From Bacteroidota bacterium (GTDB taxonomy: Bacteria > Bacteroidota > Bacteroidia > Chitinophagales > Chitinophagaceae): a stretch of DNA of 54,037 nt. The DNA is taken from assembly GCA_963169635.1 (NCBI GenBank), contig CAUJDL010000075.1, forward strand, positions 1 through 54,037, given 5' to 3'. Shown here piece after piece: positions 45,312 through 54,037 of this stretch (the stretch's first letter is position 1; each line of letters begins with the position of its first letter). The translations under genes were made by a program, and so were the position numbers. The notes beneath the pieces are model-generated. The model saw only the letters and a program-made list of their open reading frames with translations, was not told the DNA's origin and did not search any database.

Positions 45312-48300
45312 CTATTTTGCTACAGAATCTTTGCTATTTGTTGTAGGTGTTTCAGTAGCTTTTTGATTATTTTCTGTACTTAATAAATCGGTATAAATCA
45401 TATAATTTAAACGAATATCAGTAAGCATTTTTAATTGTTTAGTAGAGAATTTGCTTTCTAATATTTGGTCTGCAATAATTTGGTCTTGTCTTGTTCTAGC
45501 TGTGTTATAACGGAAAGTATGATCTTCCATTATTTTCTTAAATGTTTCTAAGTCCATATTACTATCACCAAGACCAGCATAATATGCTTGTTCTTGTTCT
45601 AAATCTTTCTTCAGACTTTTTAAAACTTTATCTCCTAAAGCCTTATCACCTGCTGCATAACATGCTTGTAAAAAGCGTAAACTATTTCTATTATGTTGGC
45701 TATTACGACTTACTTGACCATATCTAAAATTATCTTCTAACATTAGCTTATCGCAGTGTTGTAATACTTTTATGGCATCTTCTTTTCTGTTTTTGCTAAT
45801 TAAATCAAAAGCTAAATCAGTATAAGCTTCTCTGATAGAATTTAAGTGTCTTCTATTTTCTTCATCAAAATATACACTTTTAACATTAGCATTGCCCGAT
45901 GCAAATTTGTTCATCATTTTATCAAATGCCCAATCTGTATTTACAAAAGGAGCACTAAACCCATCGAAGCCACTTGATACAGGTACTAATCTATAAGTTA
46001 AACCATCCATACGTAAATTTTTCTCAAAACCTAAACCAATTTGGTATGGACTATTACTTGTAAAACATATTGGTCTTTTCCAATGATTTGCAGCTATAAT
46101 GTTTAATACAGCTAAATCATTTTTTAATAATCTGTCTTTATTTAAATCGAATCTTAATTCTGTTAATACAGAGTCTGTAGCATTTACTAAACCATTAGCA
46201 ATAACTTCTGCTTTATTTACAGGTATAGCAAATTTTTTAACAGGGAAAGTATTTAAAGGTTCGCCTCTTGAATTATCCATAAAAGATGGATTATCGCTAC
46301 CCACATAATTTTTCATTACATCATATAAATCATAATATGCATTATCTGGGAATTTAGGATTTGGTTTATAAGGCACAAAATCTCTTTTTCTTCCTTCAAT
46401 TTGATCTGCACTCCAAATTACATCTATTGGTGCACTTTCATTTACTTTATATCTTAATTGATTAATGTACCAATCAATACCTAATAAACTAAAGTTAATT
46501 ACACGAATATCTCTTCTTATTCCTTCTACTTCTTGAGCATACCATAATGGGTAAGTATCATTATCGCCAAAGCAAAATAAAATAGCATTTTGAGGGCAGC
46601 TTTCTAAATAGTTTTTAGCTAAATCTCTTGCTAAAGTTTTATTGCTTCTATCATGATCGTCCCACTCTTGTTGTGCCATTAATACAGGTACAGCTAATAA
46701 ACACACAACTGTTGCTAATGTTGCTGCAACTTTTTGATTAACTATTTTATTTAACCAATCTTTAATTTGTAAAACACCTAAACCAATCCATACAGCAAAA
46801 GCATAAAAGCTTCCTACATAAGCATAATCACGTTCACGTGGTTGATTACCTGCTTGATTTAAATAAACAACAATAGCTAAGCCAGTAAAGAAGAAGAGTA
46901 ACATATTAACTAAACCATCTGCACCCTTTCTTTTAAAATGATATACTAAACCAATCATTCCTAAAATAAATGGTAGAGCAAATAATTTATTATTGGCTTT
47001 ATTTTCTTTTAAGCTATCAGGCATTTTACTTTGATCGCCTAAAATTAAATTATCAATAAAGCTAATTCCTGTAATCCAATTTCCATCTCTAATATTTCCT
47101 GAAGATGTACCTTGAATATCATTTTGCTTACCAGAAAAATTCCACATAAAATATCTGAAGTACATAAAGTTTACCTGATATCCCATGAGGAATTTAAAAT
47201 TATCTACTTGATTAGGATTTCTTTCATAAGTGCCATCATTCATTTTACCAATATCTAAGAAGTTGGCATAATAATCTGCATGATATTGGTCATTACTTGC
47301 ATCCCATAATCTTGGAAAAACCATTTTATCTTCTGCTGCATAAATATATTTAAAGTCTTTGCCTATTTCTATGTATTTATCTTTTCCTCTTTGATATTTA
47401 GTACCTGTTTCTTTAGAATCATAAGGTCTTGCAGTAAATGTTTGTCCATATAATAAAGGAAAATCTCCATACTGTTCACGACCTAAATAACCTACTAAAC
47501 TCATAGGATTATCTACATTATACATATCTATTGCAGGGTCTGCATTACTTCTTATCATTGTGGTAACATAAGTGCTATAACCAATTAGCATAAATGTTAC
47601 ACACCATAAACTTAGTTTTAAATAATACCATCCTTTTTTAGCAGCAATTTTTAAACCATACCAAATTAATACAGCTAATAAAATAAAGAAGAAAGTAAAA
47701 CCACTAAAGAAAGGTAAGCCCAAACCATTTACAAAATATCTATCAAATGCACCAGCTAACTTAACTGTATATTGTATTACACCTACTTGTACTACACCTG
47801 TAATAATACAGCCTAGAATAAAGAATATATACATACCGCCATAATATTCTTTTTTCTCTTTACCATATTTTTCTACTAATCTTAAAAGAAAGATAGCTAT
47901 TAAAGAACCAAATAAAATTAAACCTGCAACTGTTGGGTCCATTGGCACTCTTTCAGCTTCTCCATTAGCTACAATTAATGCACCAACAAAAGCTAATGAA
48001 CCACCAATAATGGTAAATAATGTAAAATATTTTTTAATGATTTTGTAATTAAAGTCGCCACGTTTACGAATGTAATAAACCATTACAATAGCAGGAATGG
48101 TTAATAAGTTTAATAAGTGTACACCAATAGATAAACCCATCATAAAGAAGATAAATACTATCCATTTATCAGCACCTTTTTGGTCTGCTGCATGTTCCCA
48201 TCTTAAAATAGCCCAAAATACTAATGCAGTAAAAAATGAACTTAATGCATAAACCTCACCTTCTACAGCACTATACCAAAAGCTATCACTAAAAGTATAA

Positions 48301-48692
48301 GCTAAAGCACCAACAGTACCAGCACCCATAATAGTCCAAATTTGTGTACTTGTTAAAGCTTTAGTAATATCAGTATGTACAATTCTTCTTGCAAAGTGAG
48401 TAATAGTCCAGAATAAAAATAAAATTGTAAAGCTACTAGCTAATGCACTCATTACATTTACAGCTTTAGCAGCAGTAAGAGGGTCATCACCAAAAAGAAT
48501 AATAAAAAATCTGCCTAATAATACAAACATAGGTGCACCAGGAGGATGCGGAATTTGCAATTTAAAACAACTACTTACAAACTCACCACAATCCCATAAA
48601 CTGCCACCTGCTTCTGCAGTTGTTATATATACAAAACTGGCAATTAAAAATACTAGCCAACCGGTAATGTTATTTGCTTTTTTAAAATTCAT
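45312..48692 (-). CDS. DUF2723 multi-span membrane protein with large periplasmic domain
   Basis: A very large membrane protein, 1126 residues from the chosen ATG. The N-terminal half has at least eleven spans, beginning NITGWLVFLIASFVYITTAEAGGSLWDCGEFVSSCFKLQIPHPPGAPMF, the signature of DUF2723. The Asp/Glu in the first loop (DCGEF) recalls GT-C type protein O-mannosyltransferases, and Bacteroidota members are proposed to take part in protein O-glycosylation. The C-terminal half is soluble (NAILFCFGDNDTYPLWYAQ conserved). The frame is open to 48782, but a perfect -7 box lies in that extension, so 48692 is used. Function is inferred from the family. Confidence 0.86.
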   Translation of the reverse strand: MNFKKANNITGWLVFLIASFVYITTAEAGGSLWDCGEFVSSCFKLQIPHPPGAPMFVLLGRFFIILFGDDPLTAAKAVNVMSALASSFTILFLFWTITHFARRIVHTDITKALTSTQIWTIMGAGTVGALAYTFSDSFWYSAVEGEVYALSSFFTALVFWAILRWEHAADQKGADKWIVFIFFMMGLSIGVHLLNLLTIPAIVMVYYIRKRGDFNYKIIKKYFTLFTIIGGSLAFVGALIVANGEAERVPMDPTVAGLILFGSLIAIFLLRLVEKYGKEKKEYYGGMYIFFILGCIITGVVQVGVIQYTVKLAGAFDRYFVNGLGLPFFSGFTFFFILLAVLIWYGLKIAAKKGWYYLKLSLWCVTFMLIGYSTYVTTMIRSNADPAIDMYNVDNPMSLVGYLGREQYGDFPLLYGQTFTARPYDSKETGTKYQRGKDKYIEIGKDFKYIYAAEDKMVFPRLWDASNDQYHADYYANFLDIGKMNDGTYERNPNQVDNFKFLMGYQVNFMYFRYFMWNFSGKQNDIQGTSSGNIRDGNWITGISFIDNLILGDQSKMPDSLKENKANNKLFALPFILGMIGLVYHFKRKGADGLVNMLLFFFTGLAIVVYLNQAGNQPRERDYAYVGSFYAFAVWIGLGVLQIKDWLNKIVNQKVAATLATVVCLLAVPVLMAQQEWDDHDRSNKTLARDLAKNYLESCPQNAILFCFGDNDTYPLWYAQEVEGIRRDIRVINFSLLGIDWYINQLRYKVNESAPIDVIWSADQIEGRKRDFVPYKPNPKFPDNAYYDLYDVMKNYVGSDNPSFMDNSRGEPLNTFPVKKFAIPVNKAEVIANGLVNATDSVLTELRFDLNKDRLLKNDLAVLNIIAANHWKRPICFTSNSPYQIGLGFEKNLRMDGLTYRLVPVSSGFDGFSAPFVNTDWAFDKMMNKFASGNANVKSVYFDEENRRHLNSIREAYTDLAFDLISKNRKEDAIKVLQHCDKLMLEDNFRYGQVSRNSQHNRNSLRFLQACYAAGDKALGDKVLKSLKKDLEQEQAYYAGLGDSNMDLETFKKIMEDHTFRYNTARTRQDQIIADQILESKFSTKQLKMLTDIRLNYMIYTDLLSTENNQKATETPTTNSKDSVAK

Positions 48693-48716
48693 CGATTCTG
48701 TTTTTTTAGATAACAG

Positions 48717-48724
48717 CAAACATA
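48717..48724 (-). promoter_or_regulatory. Promoter -7 element of the DUF2723 gene
   Basis: The minus strand reads TATGTTTG, a perfect TAnnTTTG, 25 nt before the ATG at 48692. It lies inside the longer open frame and therefore decides the start. Confidence 0.75.
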
Positions 48725-48879
48725 AATGAATAATTGGAAAAAGGAAAAAACAGTTATAAAAAGATAAAATTTTAACTATCAACAGTTTTTATACTTCAAT
48801 TCAATATTAATAACCCATTTTTTAATAGAAAATATCAGATTAAATTAAGTAGCCATATTTTTAATTATCTTGCCACAGT

Positions 48880-50043
48880 ATGGCAATTATACTATTTGAT
48901 AATCAATACAGGCAAAGCCTACAACCTATTACTACAACAAAGGCAATAGGCGATATAAGGCTTGGCATTCTTAAAATAAAGGAATGGTGGCAAATTTTAT
49001 TTCAGCAACCTGTATATATTATTACTGAACAATATTTACAGCCTTTATATACTTTACCCAATAACGATGAGCATATTTTTATAGATGCTTCAGTTTTGCC
49101 CAACGAAGATTTAATAAATAAAATTAATACGCTAAATGCTCAAGAAGCCATTATTGATGATATTGGCATAATTGCAGGTAAAGCAACAATACAATTAAAT
49201 ACATTTAATTCTACAACATTTGAAGAGGTATTTACCCAAAAAATAAACTATAAAAATTTACAAAGAATACAAAAAGCCTTTCATTTTTTTCAGCTAAATG
49301 AACAAGCTATACAAGCACAATTTTTATTAATTACCAAAAACAGACAATCTCAAAAAATTGCAACCACCAATCAAGTAATTAATAAAGAAAATATTTTTAT
49401 AGAAGAAGGTGCAACTGTAGAACATTGTATTTTAAATGCATCTACAGGGTTTATTTATATTGGTAAAAATGCACAAATAATGGAAGGTAGTATTATTAGA
49501 GGTCATTTTGCTTTGTGTGAAAATGCAGTGATTAAAGCAGGAACAAAAATTTATGGTGCTACAACAATTGGTATTCATGCAACTGCTGGTGGCGAAATTA
49601 AAAATGCAATTATTAGCGATTATAGCAATAAAGCACATGATGGATATTTAGGTGATAGTTTTTTAGGAGAATGGTGCAATATTGGTGCAGGAACAAGTAA
49701 TAGTAATGTAAAAAATAATGCAAGAGATGTAATGTTTTGGAATAACTATCTACAACAAAAAGTAAATGCAGGAAAAAAATGTGGTGTTGTAATGGGCGAT
49801 TATTCAAGAACTGCTATTAACACAGCTATTAATACAGGTAGCAATATTGGTGTATGTTGTAATGTGTTTGGTGTAGGATTTATACCAACAGTATTAAATA
49901 ATTTCTCTTGGGGTACTGATAAAAACAACACATATACATTTGATAAAGCGATAGACGATATTAATAATTGGAAACAATTTAAAGGAAAACAAATTTCATC
50001 TGCTGAAGTAAAGGTTTTGAAATATATCTTTGAACACTTTTAA
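48880..50043 (+). CDS. GlmU-like sugar nucleotidyltransferase/hexapeptide acyltransferase fusion
   Basis: The 387-residue protein belongs to a Bacteroidota GlmU-like family: N-terminal degenerate nucleotidyltransferase domain beginning ILFDNQYRQSLQPITTTKAIGDIRLG (instead of the canonical LAAGxGTRM), then a left-handed beta-helix of hexapeptide repeats (about 160-330; ILNASTGFIYIGKNAQIMEGSIIRGHFAL). Landmarks GATTIGIHATAGGEIKNAIISDYSNKAHDGYLGDSFLG and GAGTSNSN match the acyltransferase half. It probably makes UDP-GlcNAc or a related sugar nucleotide for envelope synthesis. It is followed 24 nt later by tpiA. Confidence 0.86.
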   Translation: MAIILFDNQYRQSLQPITTTKAIGDIRLGILKIKEWWQILFQQPVYIITEQYLQPLYTLPNNDEHIFIDASVLPNEDLINKINTLNAQEAIIDDIGIIAGKATIQLNTFNSTTFEEVFTQKINYKNLQRIQKAFHFFQLNEQAIQAQFLLITKNRQSQKIATTNQVINKENIFIEEGATVEHCILNASTGFIYIGKNAQIMEGSIIRGHFALCENAVIKAGTKIYGATTIGIHATAGGEIKNAIISDYSNKAHDGYLGDSFLGEWCNIGAGTSNSNVKNNARDVMFWNNYLQQKVNAGKKCGVVMGDYSRTAINTAINTGSNIGVCCNVFGVGFIPTVLNNFSWGTDKNNTYTFDKAIDDINNWKQFKGKQISSAEVKVLKYIFEHF

Positions 50044-50067
50044 AATAATCATCTTAAAAAATTATTT

Positions 50068-50829
50068 ATGAGAAAAAAAATTGCTGCCGCAAACTGGAAA
50101 ATGAATTGTACACTATCTCAAGCAGAAGATTTATTAAACAAATTAGCTACTGCTCAGGTAAATTTAACAACAGATAAAATAAGCATTATTGCAGTACCTT
50201 TTCCTTACTTATTATTAGCAAAAGAAAAATTAGCGTCTAAAGCTAATGTATTTGTTGCTGCACAAAATTGTTATACTAAAAAAAGTGGTGCATATACTGG
50301 TGAAGTAAGTGTAGAAATGTTGCAAAGCATGCAAATACCTTATGTAATTATAGGACATAGTGAACGTAGAGAATATTTTTATGAAACCAACCAAGTACTT
50401 GCAGATAAAGTAAATATTGCTTTAGAACATCAATTGCAACCTATATTTTGCTGTGGCGAAGCATTATCAATTCGTGAAGCTGATACACAAAATAGTTTTG
50501 TAGAAAAGCAATTAAAAGACTCTTTATTTCATTTAACTAATGAGCAAATTCTTAGTGTAGTAATTGCTTATGAACCAATATGGGCAATTGGTACAGGCAA
50601 AACTGCTACAAGCCAACAAGCACAAGAAATGCACAAACATATAAGAAATGTTTTAGCAGAAAAATATGGAAATGAAATTGCTCAACAAATTTCTATTTTA
50701 TATGGTGGTAGTGTAAAAGGTAATAATGCAGTTGAAATATTTTCTCAACCAGATGTAGATGGTGGTTTAGTAGGTGGTGCATCTTTAAATGCAGATGAAT
50801 TTAGTATAATTATGAATGCTCTTAATTAA
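50068..50829 (+). CDS. tpiA: Triosephosphate isomerase
   Basis: The 253-residue glycolytic enzyme interconverts dihydroxyacetone phosphate and glyceraldehyde 3-phosphate. Catalytic residues are Asn9/Lys11 (AANWKMN), His97 (IGHSERR) and Glu169 (AYEPIWAIGTGKTA), with the phosphate-gripping loop and YGGSVK. Length is standard. It follows the GlmU-like gene and is closed by a terminator. Confidence 0.97.
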   Translation: MRKKIAAANWKMNCTLSQAEDLLNKLATAQVNLTTDKISIIAVPFPYLLLAKEKLASKANVFVAAQNCYTKKSGAYTGEVSVEMLQSMQIPYVIIGHSERREYFYETNQVLADKVNIALEHQLQPIFCCGEALSIREADTQNSFVEKQLKDSLFHLTNEQILSVVIAYEPIWAIGTGKTATSQQAQEMHKHIRNVLAEKYGNEIAQQISILYGGSVKGNNAVEIFSQPDVDGGLVGGASLNADEFSIIMNALN

Positions 50830-50855
50830 TAAAGTAAAGAAAACAATTTATCTTT

Positions 50856-50892
50856 AATGCATTACTTCTTAATAAAGGGTAATGCATTTTTT
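50856..50892 (+). terminator. Terminator of tpiA
   Basis: AATGCATTAC (50856-50865) pairs with GTAATGCATT (50879-50888), followed by a T run. radC starts 17 nt after. Confidence 0.85.
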
Positions 50893-50909
50893 ATTGTAAT
50901 AATAATTTT

Positions 50910-51593
50910 ATGGCTGCAATTAAAGAATGGAATGAAGACGACCGACCAAGAGAAAAGCTTATTTTAAAAGGTACAGAAGCATTAAGCAATTCTGAATTGT
51001 TGGCTATTTTAATTAATAATGGCACTAAAGATAAAAGTGCTGTAGAGTTAGCCAAAGAATTATTACAAAAAAATAATAACGATTTAATTAAGCTTAGTAA
51101 ACTAACTGTAAAAGAAATTTTACAACTTAAAATTAAAGGTTTAGGCGTAGCAAAAGCTGTAACAATTGTAGCTGCTTTAGAATTAGGTATTAGAAGAGAT
51201 AGCACAGAAAAATCTAAACTAACCATTAAATCATCTACAGATATTGCTGCATTTTTAAAAGCTAAATTTCAATATCATCCTATAGAAGTTTTTGTAGTTG
51301 TGTACTTAAATAATAGTCACAAAATTTTACATCACGAAATTATTAGTGAAGGTGGAATTACTAGCACAATTGTAGATCCTAGAGTAATTATAAAAAATAC
51401 ATTATCGCATGGGGCTGTAAGTATTGTTTTATGTCATAACCATCCAAGTGGTAGTTTAATACCTAGCAATGCAGATAAACAAATTACTCAGAAAGTAAAA
51501 CAAGCAGCCAATCTTTTAGATATAAATTTATTAGACCATATTATTGTTAGTGAAGAAGGCTATTATAGTTTTGCAGATAATGGTTTGTTGTAA
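50910..51593 (+). CDS. radC: RadC/JAB-domain protein
   Basis: The 227-residue protein has an N-terminal helix-hairpin-helix part (LKGTEALSNSELLAILI, IKGLGVAKAVTI) and a C-terminal JAMM-like domain with LCHNHPSGSLIPSNADKQIT, the HxHPSGxxxPSxxD zinc motif. RadC was named for DNA repair, but its role there is disputed; the fold suggests a metal-dependent isopeptidase or nuclease-associated function. Length is standard. The 3' end overlaps a convergent gene by 31 bp. Confidence 0.94.
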   Translation: MAAIKEWNEDDRPREKLILKGTEALSNSELLAILINNGTKDKSAVELAKELLQKNNNDLIKLSKLTVKEILQLKIKGLGVAKAVTIVAALELGIRRDSTEKSKLTIKSSTDIAAFLKAKFQYHPIEVFVVVYLNNSHKILHHEIISEGGITSTIVDPRVIIKNTLSHGAVSIVLCHNHPSGSLIPSNADKQITQKVKQAANLLDINLLDHIIVSEEGYYSFADNGLL

Positions 51594-52849
51594 AAAATAG
51601 TTTGTTTACTTTTTGTTGATGATATTTTATACTGAAAGAAAAATATATCTAACACAATTAATGCAATACCAATAACCATAGGTAAGCTAAAATAAAAAAT
51701 AGCTTCTGCATAATAATTAAATACCACTTTATTTAGCCAAATAATTATTGCCTGAGCAAACAAAATAATTTCGCTACTTACAAATCCTACAACAAATAAA
51801 AACAAGCCAATTTGCAATAGCTTACTTAAATACATTTCATTATTATCAATTAAAAAGGCAATGATGAAAAATGAAATAATTCCAATAAAAATGATGTGTA
51901 AATAACCAATAATAAAATTATGAATTTCATAAGCATTATCAGCAATACTTGGAAAAGCTCCTAAAAACTGTAAAATATTTTTTATACCAAAACACACTAA
52001 AGCAAAGCAACATAAAAATAGTACCCATTTATGTACACTATTTTTAAAAGGTTGTTTTATAACAGTAATTATTTTTATAAAATAAGTAAATGCAATAAGT
52101 TGTATCAATGCAGCTATAAAAGAAATGATATAAATACTTTGTACAGGCTTAGACCATAATGTAGAAAGAAAATAAGCAGGAATACAAGCAATGAACATTA
52201 ACCTAAAAAATATTACTGCATGTTGTTGTTGAAAATTAATTTGCTTTTGTTCTAAAATTTTAAAAAATAAACCTAATACAGCAAACGTAAACCAACCATT
52301 GTATTGAAAATGCAAATAAAAGTAAATAGTGTTGTAATATAAATTACTACCTGCACCAGCCAATTTACTTACAATAGGCATACTAAAAGGTGCAAAAGAA
52401 GATAGCACCATAAAAAACAATGCAGCTTTTATAAAGCTAAATGATAATTTACCTTTTGTAGAATTGTTGAAATTTCTTTTAGCATCTCTTAAAAAAATAA
52501 ATACAAAAAACCACGAACATACAATATGTAATGTAGATGAAGCTATTGAAAACAATCCATATCCTTGAATAGGATAACTTAATAACATACCCAAGTTGGC
52601 AATTTGTGTTATCCAAAATAAATGATGATAAATTTTTTTATTACTGGCAGATGGTAACAGATAAATATAAATAAGTATCACAAATAAAATATTATACAAC
52701 CATCCTAAAAATGCAACATGAGAGTGTGTATGTACTAAATAAGCAAAATTAAAATCTAAAGGAACTAAGCCCATTAAGCGTAAAGTAATGCCTAATACTG
52801 CAATAATAAAAAGGTAAAGAAAAGATATGTTCAACCAAAGCTTGTTCAT
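51563..52849 (-). CDS. Polytopic membrane protein with conserved-looking intramembrane histidines
   Basis: A 428-residue protein with about twelve predicted spans and no soluble domain. Histidines sit in or beside spans at 40, 42 and 44 (LVHTHSHVAFLGW), 108 (TLHIVCSW), 180 (YLHFQYNGWF) and 310 and 318 (IHNFIIGYLHIIF). The HTHSH...GW block and the HFQYNGW block look like metal or haem ligands, as in haem-copper oxidase subunit I or NnrS-like proteins, but the canonical catalytic-centre motifs are not recognisable and no oxidase subunit II/III genes are near. Function is unknown. Its C-terminal 11 codons are antisense to the end of radC. Confidence 0.75.
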   Translation of the reverse strand: MNKLWLNISFLYLFIIAVLGITLRLMGLVPLDFNFAYLVHTHSHVAFLGWLYNILFVILIYIYLLPSASNKKIYHHLFWITQIANLGMLLSYPIQGYGLFSIASSTLHIVCSWFFVFIFLRDAKRNFNNSTKGKLSFSFIKAALFFMVLSSFAPFSMPIVSKLAGAGSNLYYNTIYFYLHFQYNGWFTFAVLGLFFKILEQKQINFQQQHAVIFFRLMFIACIPAYFLSTLWSKPVQSIYIISFIAALIQLIAFTYFIKIITVIKQPFKNSVHKWVLFLCCFALVCFGIKNILQFLGAFPSIADNAYEIHNFIIGYLHIIFIGIISFFIIAFLIDNNEMYLSKLLQIGLFLFVVGFVSSEIILFAQAIIIWLNKVVFNYYAEAIFYFSLPMVIGIALIVLDIFFFQYKISSTKSKQTIFYNKPLSAKL

Positions 52850-53072
52850 ATTTTACTAATTAGCAAAAACTTTACAACAGAAAAATTTATAGGTCAAATA
52901 ATTTGTCAAAGTAATTATTTATTTAATGAAGTTTATAAGTATTAATATTTTTTTACAATTCTCTGACAAAAGAAAAGTACTTTAAATTCTGTTCATGTAA
53001 ATACCTAAACATGCAAGTAAATTAATACTACATTCGTACAGTAAAATAATTTTTCAATAATAAAAATATAAG

Positions 53073-53510
53073 ATGATGAATAGAATAAATTTAGCTAAAG
53101 CAGATGCTAAAGCAATGGAAGCAATGTTAGGTTTAGAAAAATATATAGCACAATCAGGGTTAGATAAAAAAATATATGAACTAATTAAAACAAGAGCATC
53201 GCAAATGAATGGTTGTGCTTATTGTATTAATATGCATGTAAGAGATGCACTACAACAAGGAGAAACTACACAACGATTATTTTTATTAGATGCATGGAGA
53301 GAAACAACTCTTTTTACAGATAAAGAAAGAGCTACTTTAGCATTAACAGAAGCTATGACATTTATTACAAATGGTTATGTGCCAGATGATGTTTATAACG
53401 AAGCTGCAAAGCATTTAACAGAAAAAGAATTAGCTGCTGTAATAATGACTATTGTTACAATTAATGCATGGAACAGAATTTCAATTACATTAAGAACACC
53501 ATTAGATTAA
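53073..53510 (+). CDS. AhpD-like carboxymuconolactone decarboxylase-family protein
   Basis: The 145-residue all-helical protein carries the CxxC...H motif of the AhpD fold: MNGCAYCINMHVRDA (Cys50, Cys53, His57 by count). Proteins of this family are alkylhydroperoxidase- or thiol-disulfide-type reductants; the length and REKE-like charged pattern around the motif are typical. Tandem ATGs at 53073 and 53076 both fit. The gene overlaps the convergent symporter gene by 4 bp. A 220-bp A+T-rich upstream region holds no recognisable element. Confidence 0.88.
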   Translation: MMNRINLAKADAKAMEAMLGLEKYIAQSGLDKKIYELIKTRASQMNGCAYCINMHVRDALQQGETTQRLFLLDAWRETTLFTDKERATLALTEAMTFITNGYVPDDVYNEAAKHLTEKELAAVIMTIVTINAWNRISITLRTPLD

Positions 53511-54037
53511 GCATCTACAATTTTTTTGTTAGCAGGTGTAGAAATAAACCAAAGCCCAATAAAAGTTAATAAGCCATTAAGTATAAGTAACTCTATACCT
53601 ATTTTAAAACCATGAAACAGGTTGGTAGAAATATTTTGTAAAGATGTAGCCAATGCACCTGATAAATTCATTTTGCCAATAAACCATTCTGGATTATTTA
53701 AAATATCAAAACCTAAAACCAATATTGGCGATATAATACAAACAAGTAAAGAAAGTTTATCGTTAATACTTCTTTTAGTAAAAATACCAAAAGCAAATAA
53801 ACCTAATAAAGGACCATAAGTATAACCTGCAACTTTTAAAATTACATCTATAATTGATTTATCATTTATCCACTTAAATAAAATTACACAAAGAAAAAAG
53901 ATAATTGTAAAAACAATATGTACAGAAATTCTAACTCTTTTTTTCTTTTGTTCATCTAATTGTTTGTTTCTGTTTAAACCAAGAATATCTATACAAAAAG
54001 AAGATGTAAGAGCTGTTAATGCACCATCTGCACTAGG
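53507..54037 (-). CDS. Sodium:solute symporter family protein (C-terminal part, truncated by window edge)
   Basis: An open frame runs off the right edge of the window; 176 residues are visible. The segment starts PSADGALTALTSSFCIDILG, the conserved sodium:solute symporter motif (SSADxALTALTTSFCxD), followed by four membrane spans, among them VAGYTYGPLLGLFAFGIFTKR. The family transports sugars, amino acids, vitamins or sialic acid with sodium; the substrate cannot be read. The start lies beyond position 54037. Confidence 0.85.
   Translation of the reverse strand, partial: PSADGALTALTSSFCIDILGLNRNKQLDEQKKKRVRISVHIVFTIIFFLCVILFKWINDKSIIDVILKVAGYTYGPLLGLFAFGIFTKRSINDKLSLLVCIISPILVLGFDILNNPEWFIGKMNLSGALATSLQNISTNLFHGFKIGIELLILNGLLTFIGLWFISTPANKKIVDA

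Overview
This 54 kb window is ordinary chromosomal DNA from a member of the Bacteroidota, most likely order Chitinophagales or family Chitinophagaceae. That placement is inferred from gene content; no marker was searched. The supporting signs are strong A+T richness, a type III glutamine synthetase, the short acidic DUF2795 protein, a GlmU-like fused nucleotidyltransferase/hexapeptide protein, DUF1343, DUF2723 and DUF6438 proteins, many short lipoprotein signals, and thirteen perfect copies of the Bacteroidota -7 promoter element TAnnTTTG placed just before genes. Genes are dense and gaps short. I see no prophage, insertion sequence, CRISPR array, rRNA operon or integrated element.

Layout. 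Positions 1-9.5 kb hold envelope and secreted proteins (glutamine cyclotransferase, secreted nuclease/phosphatase-fold protein, NamZ-like DUF1343 protein, DUF6438 lipoprotein), a multi-membrane protein broken by a one-base frameshift, glutamine synthetase III, and a ureohydrolase. The ureohydrolase ends a trxB-folB-ureohydrolase operon (8.5-10.9 kb). A BlaI/BlaR1-like regulator and membrane-peptidase pair follows, then a DUF2795 gene and lolD. From 15.3 to 23.3 kb, all on the minus strand, lie dnaE, a membrane protein, a methyltransferase and the three-gene transhydrogenase pntA1-pntA2-pntB. The 23.5-29.5 kb region has an NlpC/P60 lipoprotein, an M1 peptidase, an oligopeptide-binding lipoprotein, a DUF4258 protein, an SprT-like protein and an AtpZ/AtpI-type pair. 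From 29.6 to 38.6 kb are typA, an unusual ABC-F protein, a threonine aldolase, a polysaccharide deacetylase lipoprotein, an acyl-CoA carboxyltransferase, RNase HI and a ROK kinase. The 38.6-41.4 kb region has tRNA-Leu(GAG), a self-contained rplK-rplA-rplJ-rplL operon and tRNA-Met(CAT). The remainder has a PDZ protein, Mn-type superoxide dismutase, exbB-exbD, an eIF1/SUI1-like factor, a 52-residue membrane protein, a very large DUF2723 protein, the GlmU-like protein, tpiA, radC, a histidine-rich membrane protein, an AhpD-like protein and the end of a sodium:solute symporter.

No classical undescribed system such as a defence island or gene cluster is present. The observations most worth following are: (1) an ABC-F protein in which all three visible degenerate motifs fall on one of its two composite ATP sites; (2) an L11-L1-L10-L12 operon cut off from secE/nusG and rpoB/rpoC, with its own promoter, terminator and three structured untranslated segments; (3) a 12-span-like membrane protein with histidines placed as in haem-binding oxidases; (4) an AtpZ/AtpI pair detached from the ATP synthase genes and translationally overlapped with an SprT-like gene; (5) a 52-residue membrane protein with its own promoter and terminator. 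Motif positions were read by eye; no search or folding program was run.
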